This document shows, piece after piece, positions 23,025-31,183 of a stretch of 46,977 nucleotides of DNA (position 1 is the stretch's first letter; each line of letters opens with the position of its first letter). Position numbers and translations under genes: made by a program. The notes under the pieces were generated by a model that made no database searches, was not told the origin of the DNA, and worked only from the letters and a program-made list of their open reading frames with translations. The stretch comes from Alphaproteobacteria bacterium (lineage in GTDB: Bacteria > Pseudomonadota > Alphaproteobacteria > SHVZ01). The DNA is taken from positions 1-46,977 of the forward strand of contig SHVZ01000016.1 of NCBI GenBank assembly GCA_009694025.1, given 5' to 3'.

Positions 23025-24427
23025 GAGATCTCCGGCCGTTCTTCGCCCCCCGCTCGGTCGCGGTGGTCGGCGCCGGCGAGCGGGCAACGTCGTCCGGCGG
23101 CGCGGTGTTGAAGAACCTCGGCGCCAGCGGCTTCGCCGGCCGCATCGTTCCGATCAATCCCAAGGGTGGCGTCATCCAGGGAAACCCGGCCAGGACCTCG
23201 CTCCGCGCGCTGGACACGCCGGCGGATCTTGCGGTGATCGTGGTGCCGCCGCCCGCGATCCCCGATGTGGTCAGGGACGCGGCGGCGAGCGGCCACACCC
23301 ATCTCCTGATCCTCCCCGGCGGCTTCGCCGAAGCCGGCGAGGAAGGCCGACGGCGCGACGCCGAGGTCCGGGGCCTCGCCGCCGCCCATGGGCTCACCGT
23401 CGCCGGCCCCAATTGCGCCGGCATCATCGGCCCGGGCTTCGCCGCGACGTTCCTTCGCGACCTGCCGATGGGCGGAGGCGCCGCGCTGATCAGCCAATCG
23501 GGCGCGCTCGCCGAGGAGGCGATCGCCGCCTCGCGCGCCCGCCACATCCCCTTGGGCACCGTCGTCTCGGTCGGCAATGCCATGCAGCTCGGCGTCGACG
23601 ACTATCTGGCATATCTCGGCGACGATCCGGCCGTCACCTCCGTCCTCCTCTACGTCGAGGGCATCGAGGATGCCCGGCGCTTTCGCGGGATCGCCAGGAA
23701 GGTCGCGGCGAAGAAGCCGGTGGTCGGTCTCTTCGGCGGACGCACGCTGGAAGGCGGCCGCGCCGCCGCCGCCCACACCGGCGCCACCGCCAATTCGGAC
23801 ACGGCGATCGAGGCCTTCGCCGAGGACTGCGGCATCGTCCGCGTCGAATCGATGCGCCGGCTGATGCTGGCAGCCAAGGGCTTCGGTCGCTTCCCTCAAG
23901 GCTTCGGCCGGCGCGTCCTGCTTCTCTCCAACTCCGGCGGCCCGGGCGTGCTCGCGACCGACCGCGCCGCGGTCGAGGGCCTCGACCTGGTCGCTCTGCC
24001 CGAGCGCCTTTCGGGCGTGCTCCGCCAACGCCTGCCGGCCGAGGCGTCGGTCGCCAATCCGCTCGACCTCCTCGCCGATGCCCGCGAGGAGCGTTTCTCC
24101 GAGACGCTGGCCTCGTCGCTCGTCGAGACCGAGGCGTTCGATGCGATCCTGATGATCCACGTCGTTCCGTTCATGGTCGATGCCGGGCCGGTGATCCAGG
24201 CCCTCGCGCCGCTCTGCCGCGATGCCAAGCTCCCGATCCTGCATTCGATGATGGGAACGCTGGTCGAGCGCCAGGCGTGGTTCGCCACGATGGAAGACGC
24301 CGGCGTGCCGATGTTCGAGGACGCCGAGGCGATGGCGGAGTGCGCGGGCCTGCTCGCCCGCTACCCCGCCGCCAGAGCTCGCGCGCTCGCCGGCGGCGAC
24401 GGCCCGCCCGCGCTCAAGGGCCGCTAG
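23021..24427 (+). CDS. Acyl-CoA synthetase (NDP-forming) alpha-type protein without ATP-grasp domain
   Basis: The 468-residue protein (GTG start overlapping the xthA stop) has a CoA-binding Rossmann domain (RSVAVVGAGERATSSGGAVL, about 11-30), a succinyl-CoA-ligase-like domain and the phosphohistidine segment AAHTGATANSD (H252). A second ligase-CoA domain follows (LLLSNSGGPGVLATD from about 305). This is the composition of the alpha subunit of ADP-forming acetate/acyl-CoA synthetases. Full fused enzymes have about 700 residues because of an ATP-grasp beta part, which is absent here and in the neighbouring genes. It may pair with a distant beta subunit or act otherwise. Confidence 0.85.
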   Translation: MRDLRPFFAPRSVAVVGAGERATSSGGAVLKNLGASGFAGRIVPINPKGGVIQGNPARTSLRALDTPADLAVIVVPPPAIPDVVRDAAASGHTHLLILPGGFAEAGEEGRRRDAEVRGLAAAHGLTVAGPNCAGIIGPGFAATFLRDLPMGGGAALISQSGALAEEAIAASRARHIPLGTVVSVGNAMQLGVDDYLAYLGDDPAVTSVLLYVEGIEDARRFRGIARKVAAKKPVVGLFGGRTLEGGRAAAAHTGATANSDTAIEAFAEDCGIVRVESMRRLMLAAKGFGRFPQGFGRRVLLLSNSGGPGVLATDRAAVEGLDLVALPERLSGVLRQRLPAEASVANPLDLLADAREERFSETLASSLVETEAFDAILMIHVVPFMVDAGPVIQALAPLCRDAKLPILHSMMGTLVERQAWFATMEDAGVPMFEDAEAMAECAGLLARYPAARARALAGGDGPPALKGR

Positions 24428-24527
24428 GCGCCCGGTCCACAATCTCGGCGTTTGTCGGTCCGGGCTTCCAACCCGTCCGCAAAGCGCCCATCATCCGCAT
24501 ACCGCCCTTACATGCGAGGAGCTGCAC

Positions 24528-26117
24528 ATGCGTCAGCGCACTCGGTTCGGCCGCTATCAGGCCATCGTGGTCGTAGCGGCGACGATGCTCATGGCCGCGA
24601 TGCCTGCGGTGGCGCAGCAAAGGGTCCTCAGAGTCGTGCCGCACGCCGACCTCAAGGTCGTCGACGGCTACCAGACCACGGCGACGATCACGTCCATGCA
24701 CATGGGTGCGGTCTACGACACGCTCTTCAGCTGGGACGAGAACGTCGAAGGCCAGCCGCAGATGGTCGAGCGCTGGACGCTTTCCGACGACAAGCTCAAA
24801 TACACGATGACCTTGCGGCCGGGCCTCAAGTTCCACGATGGCCAGCCGGTGACGTCCAAGGATGTCGTCGCCTCGCTCAGGCGCCTTGTCAGGCGGGAGG
24901 TCCTCGGCCGCTCGATCGCACCGTTCCTGGCGTCGGTCGACGCCGTCGACGACCGCACCTTCACCCTCACGATGAAGGAACCTTTCGGCCTTCTGCTCTA
25001 TGCGCTGGGCGGCCTGCCCAATCTCGAAGGCATCTTCCGCGAGAAGGACGCGCTGACCGACCCCAACACACCGATCACCGAATCGATCGGCTCAGGCCCG
25101 TTCAGGTTCAACCGGGCCGAGTGGGTGCCGGGCTCCAAGGTCGTCTACGACAAGAATACCGACTATGTGCCGCGCACGGAGAAGCCGTCTAACTTCGCCG
25201 GCGGCAAGCTCGCCAAGGTCGATCGGGTCGAATACAAGGTCATCCCGGACGGGTCGACGGCGATCGCGGCGCTGGCCGCCGGAGAGGTCGACTTCGTCGA
25301 CCAGCCGACGCTGGAGCTGGTGCAGACGATCGAGAAGAATCCCGACATCGTCGTCGGAACGGTCTGGCCGATCCCGGGCTTCGGCGTGCTCAGGCCGAAC
25401 CACCTGCATCCGCCCTTCAACAACCTGAAGGCTCGGCAGGCGCTGGCCTTGATGGTCGACCAGCGCGAATACATGGCCGTGGCGAAAGGACCCGAGAAGT
25501 ACTGGCACGAGTGCTTCTCGCTGTGGATCTGCCACACGCCCTACGGCAGCGAAGCCGGCGCGGAGCCCTACCGCAAGCAGAACCTGGAGCGGGCCCGACA
25601 GCTGATGAAGGAGTCGGGCTACAACGGCGAGAAGGTCGTGGTGATGGGCGCCGCCGACATCGCCTACATCAACGCCTTCGCGATCATGACCGCCGAGAAC
25701 CTGAAGAAGATCGGCGTCAACGTCGAGCTCGTCATCAGCGACTGGGGCACCACGATCACCCGACGCGAGAACAAGGCCCGGCCCTCGGAGGGCGGCTGGA
25801 GCATCTTCCACACCGGCTCCGGCTCGGCCTCGGGCGCGAGCCCGCTCAGCAACAACATGACGCCGACGACCTGCGAGCGGGCATGGTTCGGCTGGCCCTG
25901 CGATGCCGAGGCCGAGAAGCTTCGCCAGCAGTTCATTCGCGAGACCGACTCGGCGAAGCAGAAGGCCATCGCGCTCCAGCTCCACAAACACCTGTGGGAG
26001 GTGAACGTCCCCTACGTCCCGCTCGGCCAGTACCAGCAGCCATTCCTGTGGCGGAAGAACGTGAGCGGCGTGCTCCGGACCAATACGCTGGTCTGGTGGA
26101 ACATCGAGAAGAACTGA
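24528..26117 (+). CDS. ABC transporter solute-binding protein, family 5 (peptide/opine/nickel type)
   Basis: The 529-residue protein has a signal peptide (IVVVAATMLMAAMPAVA, cleavage before QQ) and SBP_bac_5 hallmarks: VVPHADLKVVDG, YTMTLRPGLKFHDGQPVTSKDVVASL and GSGPFRFNRAEWVPGSKVVYDKN. The ligand class is usually a di/oligopeptide, but many members bind other solutes. The ATG has GCGAGGAG upstream. No permease or ATPase gene accompanies it, so it is an orphan binding protein. It is clearly paralogous to the gene at 37575-39191. It ends 16 bases before a convergent methyltransferase. Confidence 0.92.
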   Translation: MRQRTRFGRYQAIVVVAATMLMAAMPAVAQQRVLRVVPHADLKVVDGYQTTATITSMHMGAVYDTLFSWDENVEGQPQMVERWTLSDDKLKYTMTLRPGLKFHDGQPVTSKDVVASLRRLVRREVLGRSIAPFLASVDAVDDRTFTLTMKEPFGLLLYALGGLPNLEGIFREKDALTDPNTPITESIGSGPFRFNRAEWVPGSKVVYDKNTDYVPRTEKPSNFAGGKLAKVDRVEYKVIPDGSTAIAALAAGEVDFVDQPTLELVQTIEKNPDIVVGTVWPIPGFGVLRPNHLHPPFNNLKARQALALMVDQREYMAVAKGPEKYWHECFSLWICHTPYGSEAGAEPYRKQNLERARQLMKESGYNGEKVVVMGAADIAYINAFAIMTAENLKKIGVNVELVISDWGTTITRRENKARPSEGGWSIFHTGSGSASGASPLSNNMTPTTCERAWFGWPCDAEAEKLRQQFIRETDSAKQKAIALQLHKHLWEVNVPYVPLGQYQQPFLWRKNVSGVLRTNTLVWWNIEKN

Positions 26118-26133
26118 GGCCGGGGCGAGGTCC

Positions 26134-26625
26134 TCAGGCGCCGAAGCGCATCATGAAGTAGCGGCCTTCCGGCAGGTTCTCCGGAAGCGGCACGGCGGTC
26201 GCGCCCGGCACGTCGAGGCGCTGGTCGCTGACCACCAGCGCGCCGGGAGCCAGCAGCGGCGGCAACATGGGCGCGATCGCGCGGGCGAGCGCCGCCGTCG
26301 CCGCCGGATTGCCGGAGCCGATGTCGCCGTGCACCAGCACCGCCTTGCCGCCGAGGCGCCCGACCGCGCCGGGCAGGCTGTCGCGGAAATCGCCGAGGAA
26401 CACGTGGTCGTCGCCGGGGATGCAGTCCGGGTGCGCCGCCACCTCGCGCTCGAAGACGAAGATCTCGCGTCCCGGCAGGATCTCGCGGAGATGGTCGTAG
26501 GTGCGGCCGTTGCCGAGCCCGAGCTCGAGCACCACGCCGGGGCGGCCCTCGATCGTCCGTGCCGCCCAATCGAGGCAGGCTCGCTGCGCCTCGACCCGAT
26601 GGATGAAGCTGTGAAGCCGGCTCAA
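26134..26625 (-). CDS. Small class I SAM-dependent methyltransferase (TTG start)
   Basis: The 163-residue protein reads (M)SRLHSFIHRVEAQRACLDWA, then motif I VLELGLGNGRTYDHLRE (about 33-49), FVFEREVAAHP and AVLVHGDIGSGN. No ATG or GTG lies nearby. A TTG at 26625 overlaps the stop of the cNMP-binding gene by 4 bases (TTGA) and gives an N-terminus like that of short alphaproteobacterial methyltransferases, so I take it as the start. The substrate is unknown. It is the last gene of the ABC/cNMP/methyltransferase operon. Confidence 0.78.
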   Translation of the reverse strand: MSRLHSFIHRVEAQRACLDWAARTIEGRPGVVLELGLGNGRTYDHLREILPGREIFVFEREVAAHPDCIPGDDHVFLGDFRDSLPGAVGRLGGKAVLVHGDIGSGNPAATAALARAIAPMLPPLLAPGALVVSDQRLDVPGATAVPLPENLPEGRYFMMRFGA

Positions 26626-27086
26626 TGCGGCTTGCCCGTCCGCGCTTCGCGAAGCTGGAGATTGGTTTTCTCGAGCCGGTGGGCGAGCTCGCGCATCACC
26701 TCGACGGCGATCTGCGGGAACTCGGTGATCAGCCGGAAGAACAGCTCCTTGGAGATGCGAAGCGTCACCGTCTTGCCGCGCGCAATCACCGTCGCGGTCC
26801 GTGGCACGTCGCAGAGGATGGCGATCTCGCCGACGATGGCGCCGCGGCCGAGCTTGGCGACCTCGATCCGTCCGGTCGGCGCCGCCGGCGCGTCGATCGA
26901 GATCGAGACCTCGCCGTCGATCACCAGATAGGCGGCGTCGCCCGGATCGCCCTGGCGGAACAGCTCCTGGTCGGGATCGAAGGCGAGCCGCTCGGAGGTG
27001 AAGGCGAGCAGCTTCAGTTTCGACGGCTCGATCTTGGCGAAGAGCGGAATGCTCTTCAGGAGGGCGACTTCCTCGGCGAGGCTCAT
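26622..27086 (-). CDS. Cyclic nucleotide-binding domain protein (no DNA-binding domain)
   Basis: The 154-residue protein is one cNMP-binding beta-roll: ALLKSIPLFAKIEPSKLKLLA, LFRQGDPGDAAYLVIDGEVSI and the phosphate-binding cassette GEIAILCDVPRTATV (G-E and R-T-A contact cyclic nucleotide in known members), followed by a C-helix up to 145. There is no C-terminal helix-turn-helix, so it is not a CRP-type regulator. It lies 12 bases after the ABC-like gene, which suggests that it senses cAMP or cGMP for that membrane protein or for the methyltransferase. GGGAG precedes the ATG. Confidence 0.9.
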   Translation of the reverse strand: MSLAEEVALLKSIPLFAKIEPSKLKLLAFTSERLAFDPDQELFRQGDPGDAAYLVIDGEVSISIDAPAAPTGRIEVAKLGRGAIVGEIAILCDVPRTATVIARGKTVTLRISKELFFRLITEFPQIAVEVMRELAHRLEKTNLQLREARTGKPH

Positions 27087-27098
27087 GGGTTTCTCCCG

Positions 27099-29747
27099 TC
27101 AGTCCTGCTTGATGAGCTCGGTCAATGCCGTCCCCGGCCGATCGAGCTCGGCGTAGCTCCCCTGCTCGACGATCCGCCCACCTTTGACGACGATAACACG
27201 CTCGAATTGCTTGGCCCATTGGGGGCGGCTCAACACCCAGATGAGGCCGCGGCCGCCGGTCTCCTCGAGCACCTGGGTGAGCACCCGGCCTTGAGCGGCG
27301 CCGTCGAGCGCGCCGATCGCCTGGTTCAGGATCAGGAGATCGGGGCGGCGGAGCAGCGCGCGGGCGACCGCCAGCTTCTGGCGCTGCGCCTGGGTCAGGC
27401 GCGAGCCGCCGATCCCGACCGCGAAGTCGAGGCCGACCTCCAGCACCACCGGCCTAAGACCGAGCTTGTCCAGGACCTCGGTCACCACCAGGCCGACGCG
27501 GCTCGCGGCCTGCGCTTGGCCATAGGCGAGCTTGCCGAACAGCACGTTGTCCTGGAGCGAGGCGGCCACGTTGTAGCGCTCGGAGTCGAAGAACTCGATC
27601 TCGCGCCCGAGGTCGGCGGGCAGCCCGGAGGCGAAGGCGCCGCGGGCTTCAACGATCCGCCGCTGCAGATCCTCGTCGACGAGGCCGAGGCGATGGCGGG
27701 CGTTGATCAGCTTGAACGGCAGCGACATCAGCCGTTGGCGGTCCTCCGGCTTCATCGCCGACGGCGTCTCGCGGCCGACGCGCGCGAGCAACGCCTGGAA
27801 TTCGGGCAGGTCATCGGCGCTGATGAAGCTGAACTGGTCGAAGAACGGGTTGTCCGGCGGCAGGTCGGCGAACAGCTCGACCATGGTCTCGGCGACCTTG
27901 CGGCCGGTGTCGATCAGCGTGTCGGAGAGGCCGGTAGCGTCGAGGACAGAGACGACATAGGGATGCTCGGCCAACCGGTCGAGATCGAAGGCGGTGCCGA
28001 ACGGCGTGCCGAAAACCAGATTCTCGGCGACCGTCGCATTGGTGTTGTAGGCGCCGCGGTCGAAGGGCTCGACCAGATGGGCGAGGTCGGCCGAGGCCAG
28101 CCGCTCGCGCAGGCTCCGGCGGGCGGCGAGCAGGCTTTCGGCGACATCGGGCCGGCGCCGGGGATCGACCGCGCCGCGAAGCCCAAGCTGATAGACGTCA
28201 GCCTCCAGATCGACCCGCTCGAGCAGCCGGCAGAGGCGGTCGAGGAGGCCGGCCGCATCGGCGACGCCCGCCTCCCGCTTGTCGACCCAGTCGGCGCGGA
28301 GGTCGTCGGGCGAGTTGCCGGCGAGCTCCGCCTCGCGCCGGCGCGTGGCGGCGAGTGCAGCGTCCTCGCCCTCGTCGACCGGCTGGCCGACCGGGCCGTG
28401 GGTGACGCCGAACAGGAGGTTGTCGCGGAGCGAGGACGAGAAGACATAGGCCGACGGCCCGACATAGGCGAGGCGCCGGCCGACCACCGATGTCGGCAGC
28501 GCCAGGAGGTCGCGCCCGCCGATCTGGATCTGGCCGCCGGAGGGTGGCACCAGGCGGGCGAGCAACAGGGCCAGCTGGTCCTTGCCCTGGCCTTCCGGGC
28601 CGACCACGGCGAGCTTGAGGCCGGCGATCGGGAGCTGAAGCGACACGCTTTCGAGGACCGCCTTGCCGTCCTCCTCGACCAGCGTGAGGCCGGACGCGTG
28701 GAGGTCGCCCTCGATCCGGTCGAGGGTCTCGGCGTCGGGGGCCATCAGCGACTCGTCGAGCATTCCCTCCGGCTGGAACTGCTCGGCGATCTGCTCGTAC
28801 TTGATCCGGTTGTCTTCCTTCTGCTGGTAGTAGTCGAGCAGCTCCTTCCACGGCGAGGCGAGGTCCTTGTAGGCGGCGAGCACGGCGACCAGGGCGCCGA
28901 AGGAGAGCGAGCCCTGGATCACCAGGTAGCCGCCGATCGAGTAGAAGAAGAACGGGGTGAGCTGATTGATGAAGTTGTTGAGGAACTTGACGAAGAATTT
29001 CCGCCGGAAGATCTCGTAGCGGATGTCGTAGATGAGGCCGAGCTGGTGGGTGAAGCGGGCGAGCTGCCAGCGGGCGCCATCGTGGGCACGAATCTCCTGC
29101 ACGCCCGAGACCGATTCTCCGATCTGCTCGGCCAGCTTGCGGACGGCCTTGACCCGCTCCTTGCCGAGTCGGTTCACCCGCCGCTGCAGGCGCGGGATGA
29201 TGTAGCCCTGGATCGGGTAGAGCGAGACCGCCGCCGCCCCCAGGATCGGGTCCTGGATGAACATGAAGGCGACGATGGTGAGGAGCGTGCCGCCCTGGAA
29301 GATCGGTTGCGCGATGGCGTCGCCGATGTAGCCGCCGAGCGGCTCGACCTCGGCGGTGATCATCGGAATCAGCTCGCCCTGGCTCACCCGGCGGAAATGG
29401 AACAGCGGGAAGCGGAGGATGCGGGTGTAGAGCTCGTAGCGGAAGCGCCGGAGCATGCGCTCGCCGAGCCGGCCCTTGACCACGTTGATCGCGTATTTGA
29501 AGCCGCCGTTGACGAAAACCAGGATCAGGAACACCCCGGAGAGGAACATCAGGTACGAGACCTGGTCGACCGGGAAGCCGAAAACCGCCGCGGGCAGGTT
29601 CTTCCCGCCGATCGCCTGATTGATGATCGTCTTCGGCAGATCGAGGGAATAGTAGAGGAACGGAAAGGAAACAAGCGTGAGGACGACGACGCCGATCTGC
29701 TGCCTAAGGCTATGGCGCAGAATGAAGCGGAGCAGCGTTGGTTCCAT
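27099..29747 (-). CDS. ABC-exporter-like membrane protein with degenerate ATPase motifs
   Basis: The 882-residue protein has an ABC-exporter-type membrane domain (about 1-310, hydrophobic segments near 17-33, 62-80, 150-165 and 260-292). A nucleotide-binding-like domain follows with nearly every catalytic residue changed. Walker A is GPEGQGKDQ (383-391, Lys kept, Ser/Thr replaced by Asp). The Q-loop Gln is Gly (AYVGPSAYVF). The signature is SRLTQAQRQ (782-790). Walker B is LLILNQA (804-810, Asp to Asn and Glu to Gln). The H-loop His is missing (VLSRPQW). About 330 residues separate the post-Q-loop motif from the signature, where about 50-90 are usual. The reading frame is intact, so this looks like a maintained pseudo-ATPase. 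Confidence 0.88.
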   Translation of the reverse strand: MEPTLLRFILRHSLRQQIGVVVLTLVSFPFLYYSLDLPKTIINQAIGGKNLPAAVFGFPVDQVSYLMFLSGVFLILVFVNGGFKYAINVVKGRLGERMLRRFRYELYTRILRFPLFHFRRVSQGELIPMITAEVEPLGGYIGDAIAQPIFQGGTLLTIVAFMFIQDPILGAAAVSLYPIQGYIIPRLQRRVNRLGKERVKAVRKLAEQIGESVSGVQEIRAHDGARWQLARFTHQLGLIYDIRYEIFRRKFFVKFLNNFINQLTPFFFYSIGGYLVIQGSLSFGALVAVLAAYKDLASPWKELLDYYQQKEDNRIKYEQIAEQFQPEGMLDESLMAPDAETLDRIEGDLHASGLTLVEEDGKAVLESVSLQLPIAGLKLAVVGPEGQGKDQLALLLARLVPPSGGQIQIGGRDLLALPTSVVGRRLAYVGPSAYVFSSSLRDNLLFGVTHGPVGQPVDEGEDAALAATRRREAELAGNSPDDLRADWVDKREAGVADAAGLLDRLCRLLERVDLEADVYQLGLRGAVDPRRRPDVAESLLAARRSLRERLASADLAHLVEPFDRGAYNTNATVAENLVFGTPFGTAFDLDRLAEHPYVVSVLDATGLSDTLIDTGRKVAETMVELFADLPPDNPFFDQFSFISADDLPEFQALLARVGRETPSAMKPEDRQRLMSLPFKLINARHRLGLVDEDLQRRIVEARGAFASGLPADLGREIEFFDSERYNVAASLQDNVLFGKLAYGQAQAASRVGLVVTEVLDKLGLRPVVLEVGLDFAVGIGGSRLTQAQRQKLAVARALLRRPDLLILNQAIGALDGAAQGRVLTQVLEETGGRGLIWVLSRPQWAKQFERVIVVKGGRIVEQGSYAELDRPGTALTELIKQD

Positions 29748-29916
29748 ACGTCCGGCGTTCGCCTCTTCGTGAACAGTCGCTCAAGCTGCCGGGATTTTGG
29801 GCGCTTGTCCACGCCGTTAAGGTGCCAGAAGCGTTACCCAAATCGGCCTTTCGCCGGCGGCGGGCCCTGTGCCATAGTTTAACCGCTGAAACGGGGGAAC
29901 GGGGCCCTTCAGGGCG

Positions 29917-31173
29917 ATGACAGCACGCCGCGCGAACCGGCGCATCATGATCTATAGCCACGACACCCTCGGCCTCGGCCATCTCCGCCGCTGCCGCGCC
30001 ATCGCGCATGCCTTGGTCGAGCGCAACTCCGACCTCTCGGTGATGATCCTCTCGGGCTCGCCGATCATCGGCAGCTTCGATTTCCGCTCCCGCGTCGACT
30101 TCGTGCGCGTTCCCGGCGTGATCAAGCTGCGGAACGGCGAGTACACCTCCCTCAATCTCCACATCGACATCGAGGAGACTCTGGCGCTCCGCGCCTCGAT
30201 CATCCGGCACACCGCCGACATCTTCGACCCCGACCTGTTCCTGGTCGACAAGGAGCCGCTCGGGCTCCGGGGCGAGGTCGAGGACACGCTGACCATGCTG
30301 AAGGCCCGTGGCACGCCGCTGGTCCTCGGCCTTCGCGACGTGCTGGACGAGCCGACGCAGCTGGCGCCGGAATGGGAGCGGAAGAACGTGCTCCCGGCGC
30401 TCCGTAACCTCTACGACGCGATCTGGATCTATGGCGTGCCTGCGCTCTGCGACCCGCTCGCCGGGATCGAGCTGCCGCAATCGGTCCGCCGCAAGATCGA
30501 ATACACCGGTTATCTCCGGCGGACCGCCCCGCAGCTGACCTCGGCGGTCGCCACCCGCTTCGCGCTCGCCGACGAGCCCTATCTCCTGGTGACCTCCGGC
30601 GGCGGCGGCGACGGCGAGGCGCTGACCGACTGGGTGCTTCGCGCCTACGAGGCCGACACGGACCTGCCGTGGCGGGCGCTGATCGTCACCGGGCCGTTCA
30701 TGCAGCCGGAATTCCAGGCGGATTTCCTCCTTCGCGCCTCCAAGCTGCCGAAGGTCGAGGCGATCACCTTCGATGCCCATCTCGAGTCCCTGATGGCCAA
30801 AGCCGCCGGCGTCGTCGCCATGGGCGGCTACAACACCTGCTGCGAGATTCTGTCCTTCGACAAGCGGGCGCTGATCGTGCCGAGGACCACGCCGCGTCTG
30901 GAGCAGTTCATCCGCGCCCAACGCTTCGAGGAGACCGGGCTCTCCACCATGCTCGCCGACGACGGCGTGCGCGACACCAAGGCGATGGTGAAGGCGCTCC
31001 GGCGGCTGCCGCGCCAGAAGCCGCCCTCGGCCGCCGCGCCTCCCGGGTTGCTCGACGGCCTCGACGTGGTCGACCGTCTGACGCTCGACCGGCTCGCCCG
31101 GCCGACGCGACCCCGGCTCAAGGTCGCCCGCCAACGCGCCGTCGCCGCCGCCTTCCGCGCGCCCACGCTCTGA
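29917..31173 (+). CDS. MurG-like predicted glycosyltransferase (COG4671 type)
   Basis: The 418-residue protein begins with IMIYSHDTLGLGHLRRC, the glycine-rich N-terminal loop of this GT-B family. Its C-terminal donor-binding half contains YLLVTSGGGGDGEALTDW and VVAMGGYNTCCEILSFDKRALIVP, similar to MurG-type GGYNT segments. It probably transfers a sugar from a nucleotide donor; donor and acceptor are unknown. The start could be the ATG at 29917 or the one at 29947. It is the first gene of a six-gene plus-strand operon. The 169-base gap to the divergent ABC-like gene should contain both promoters. Confidence 0.85.
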   Translation: MTARRANRRIMIYSHDTLGLGHLRRCRAIAHALVERNSDLSVMILSGSPIIGSFDFRSRVDFVRVPGVIKLRNGEYTSLNLHIDIEETLALRASIIRHTADIFDPDLFLVDKEPLGLRGEVEDTLTMLKARGTPLVLGLRDVLDEPTQLAPEWERKNVLPALRNLYDAIWIYGVPALCDPLAGIELPQSVRRKIEYTGYLRRTAPQLTSAVATRFALADEPYLLVTSGGGGDGEALTDWVLRAYEADTDLPWRALIVTGPFMQPEFQADFLLRASKLPKVEAITFDAHLESLMAKAAGVVAMGGYNTCCEILSFDKRALIVPRTTPRLEQFIRAQRFEETGLSTMLADDGVRDTKAMVKALRRLPRQKPPSAAAPPGLLDGLDVVDRLTLDRLARPTRPRLKVARQRAVAAAFRAPTL

Positions 31174-31183
31174 CGGCCGAGCC

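Noticed and set aside
26625-29882. A 1085-codon plus-strand frame opposite the ABC-like gene
   Set aside because: It shows the same shadow composition and spans several well-supported minus-strand genes and their boundaries.
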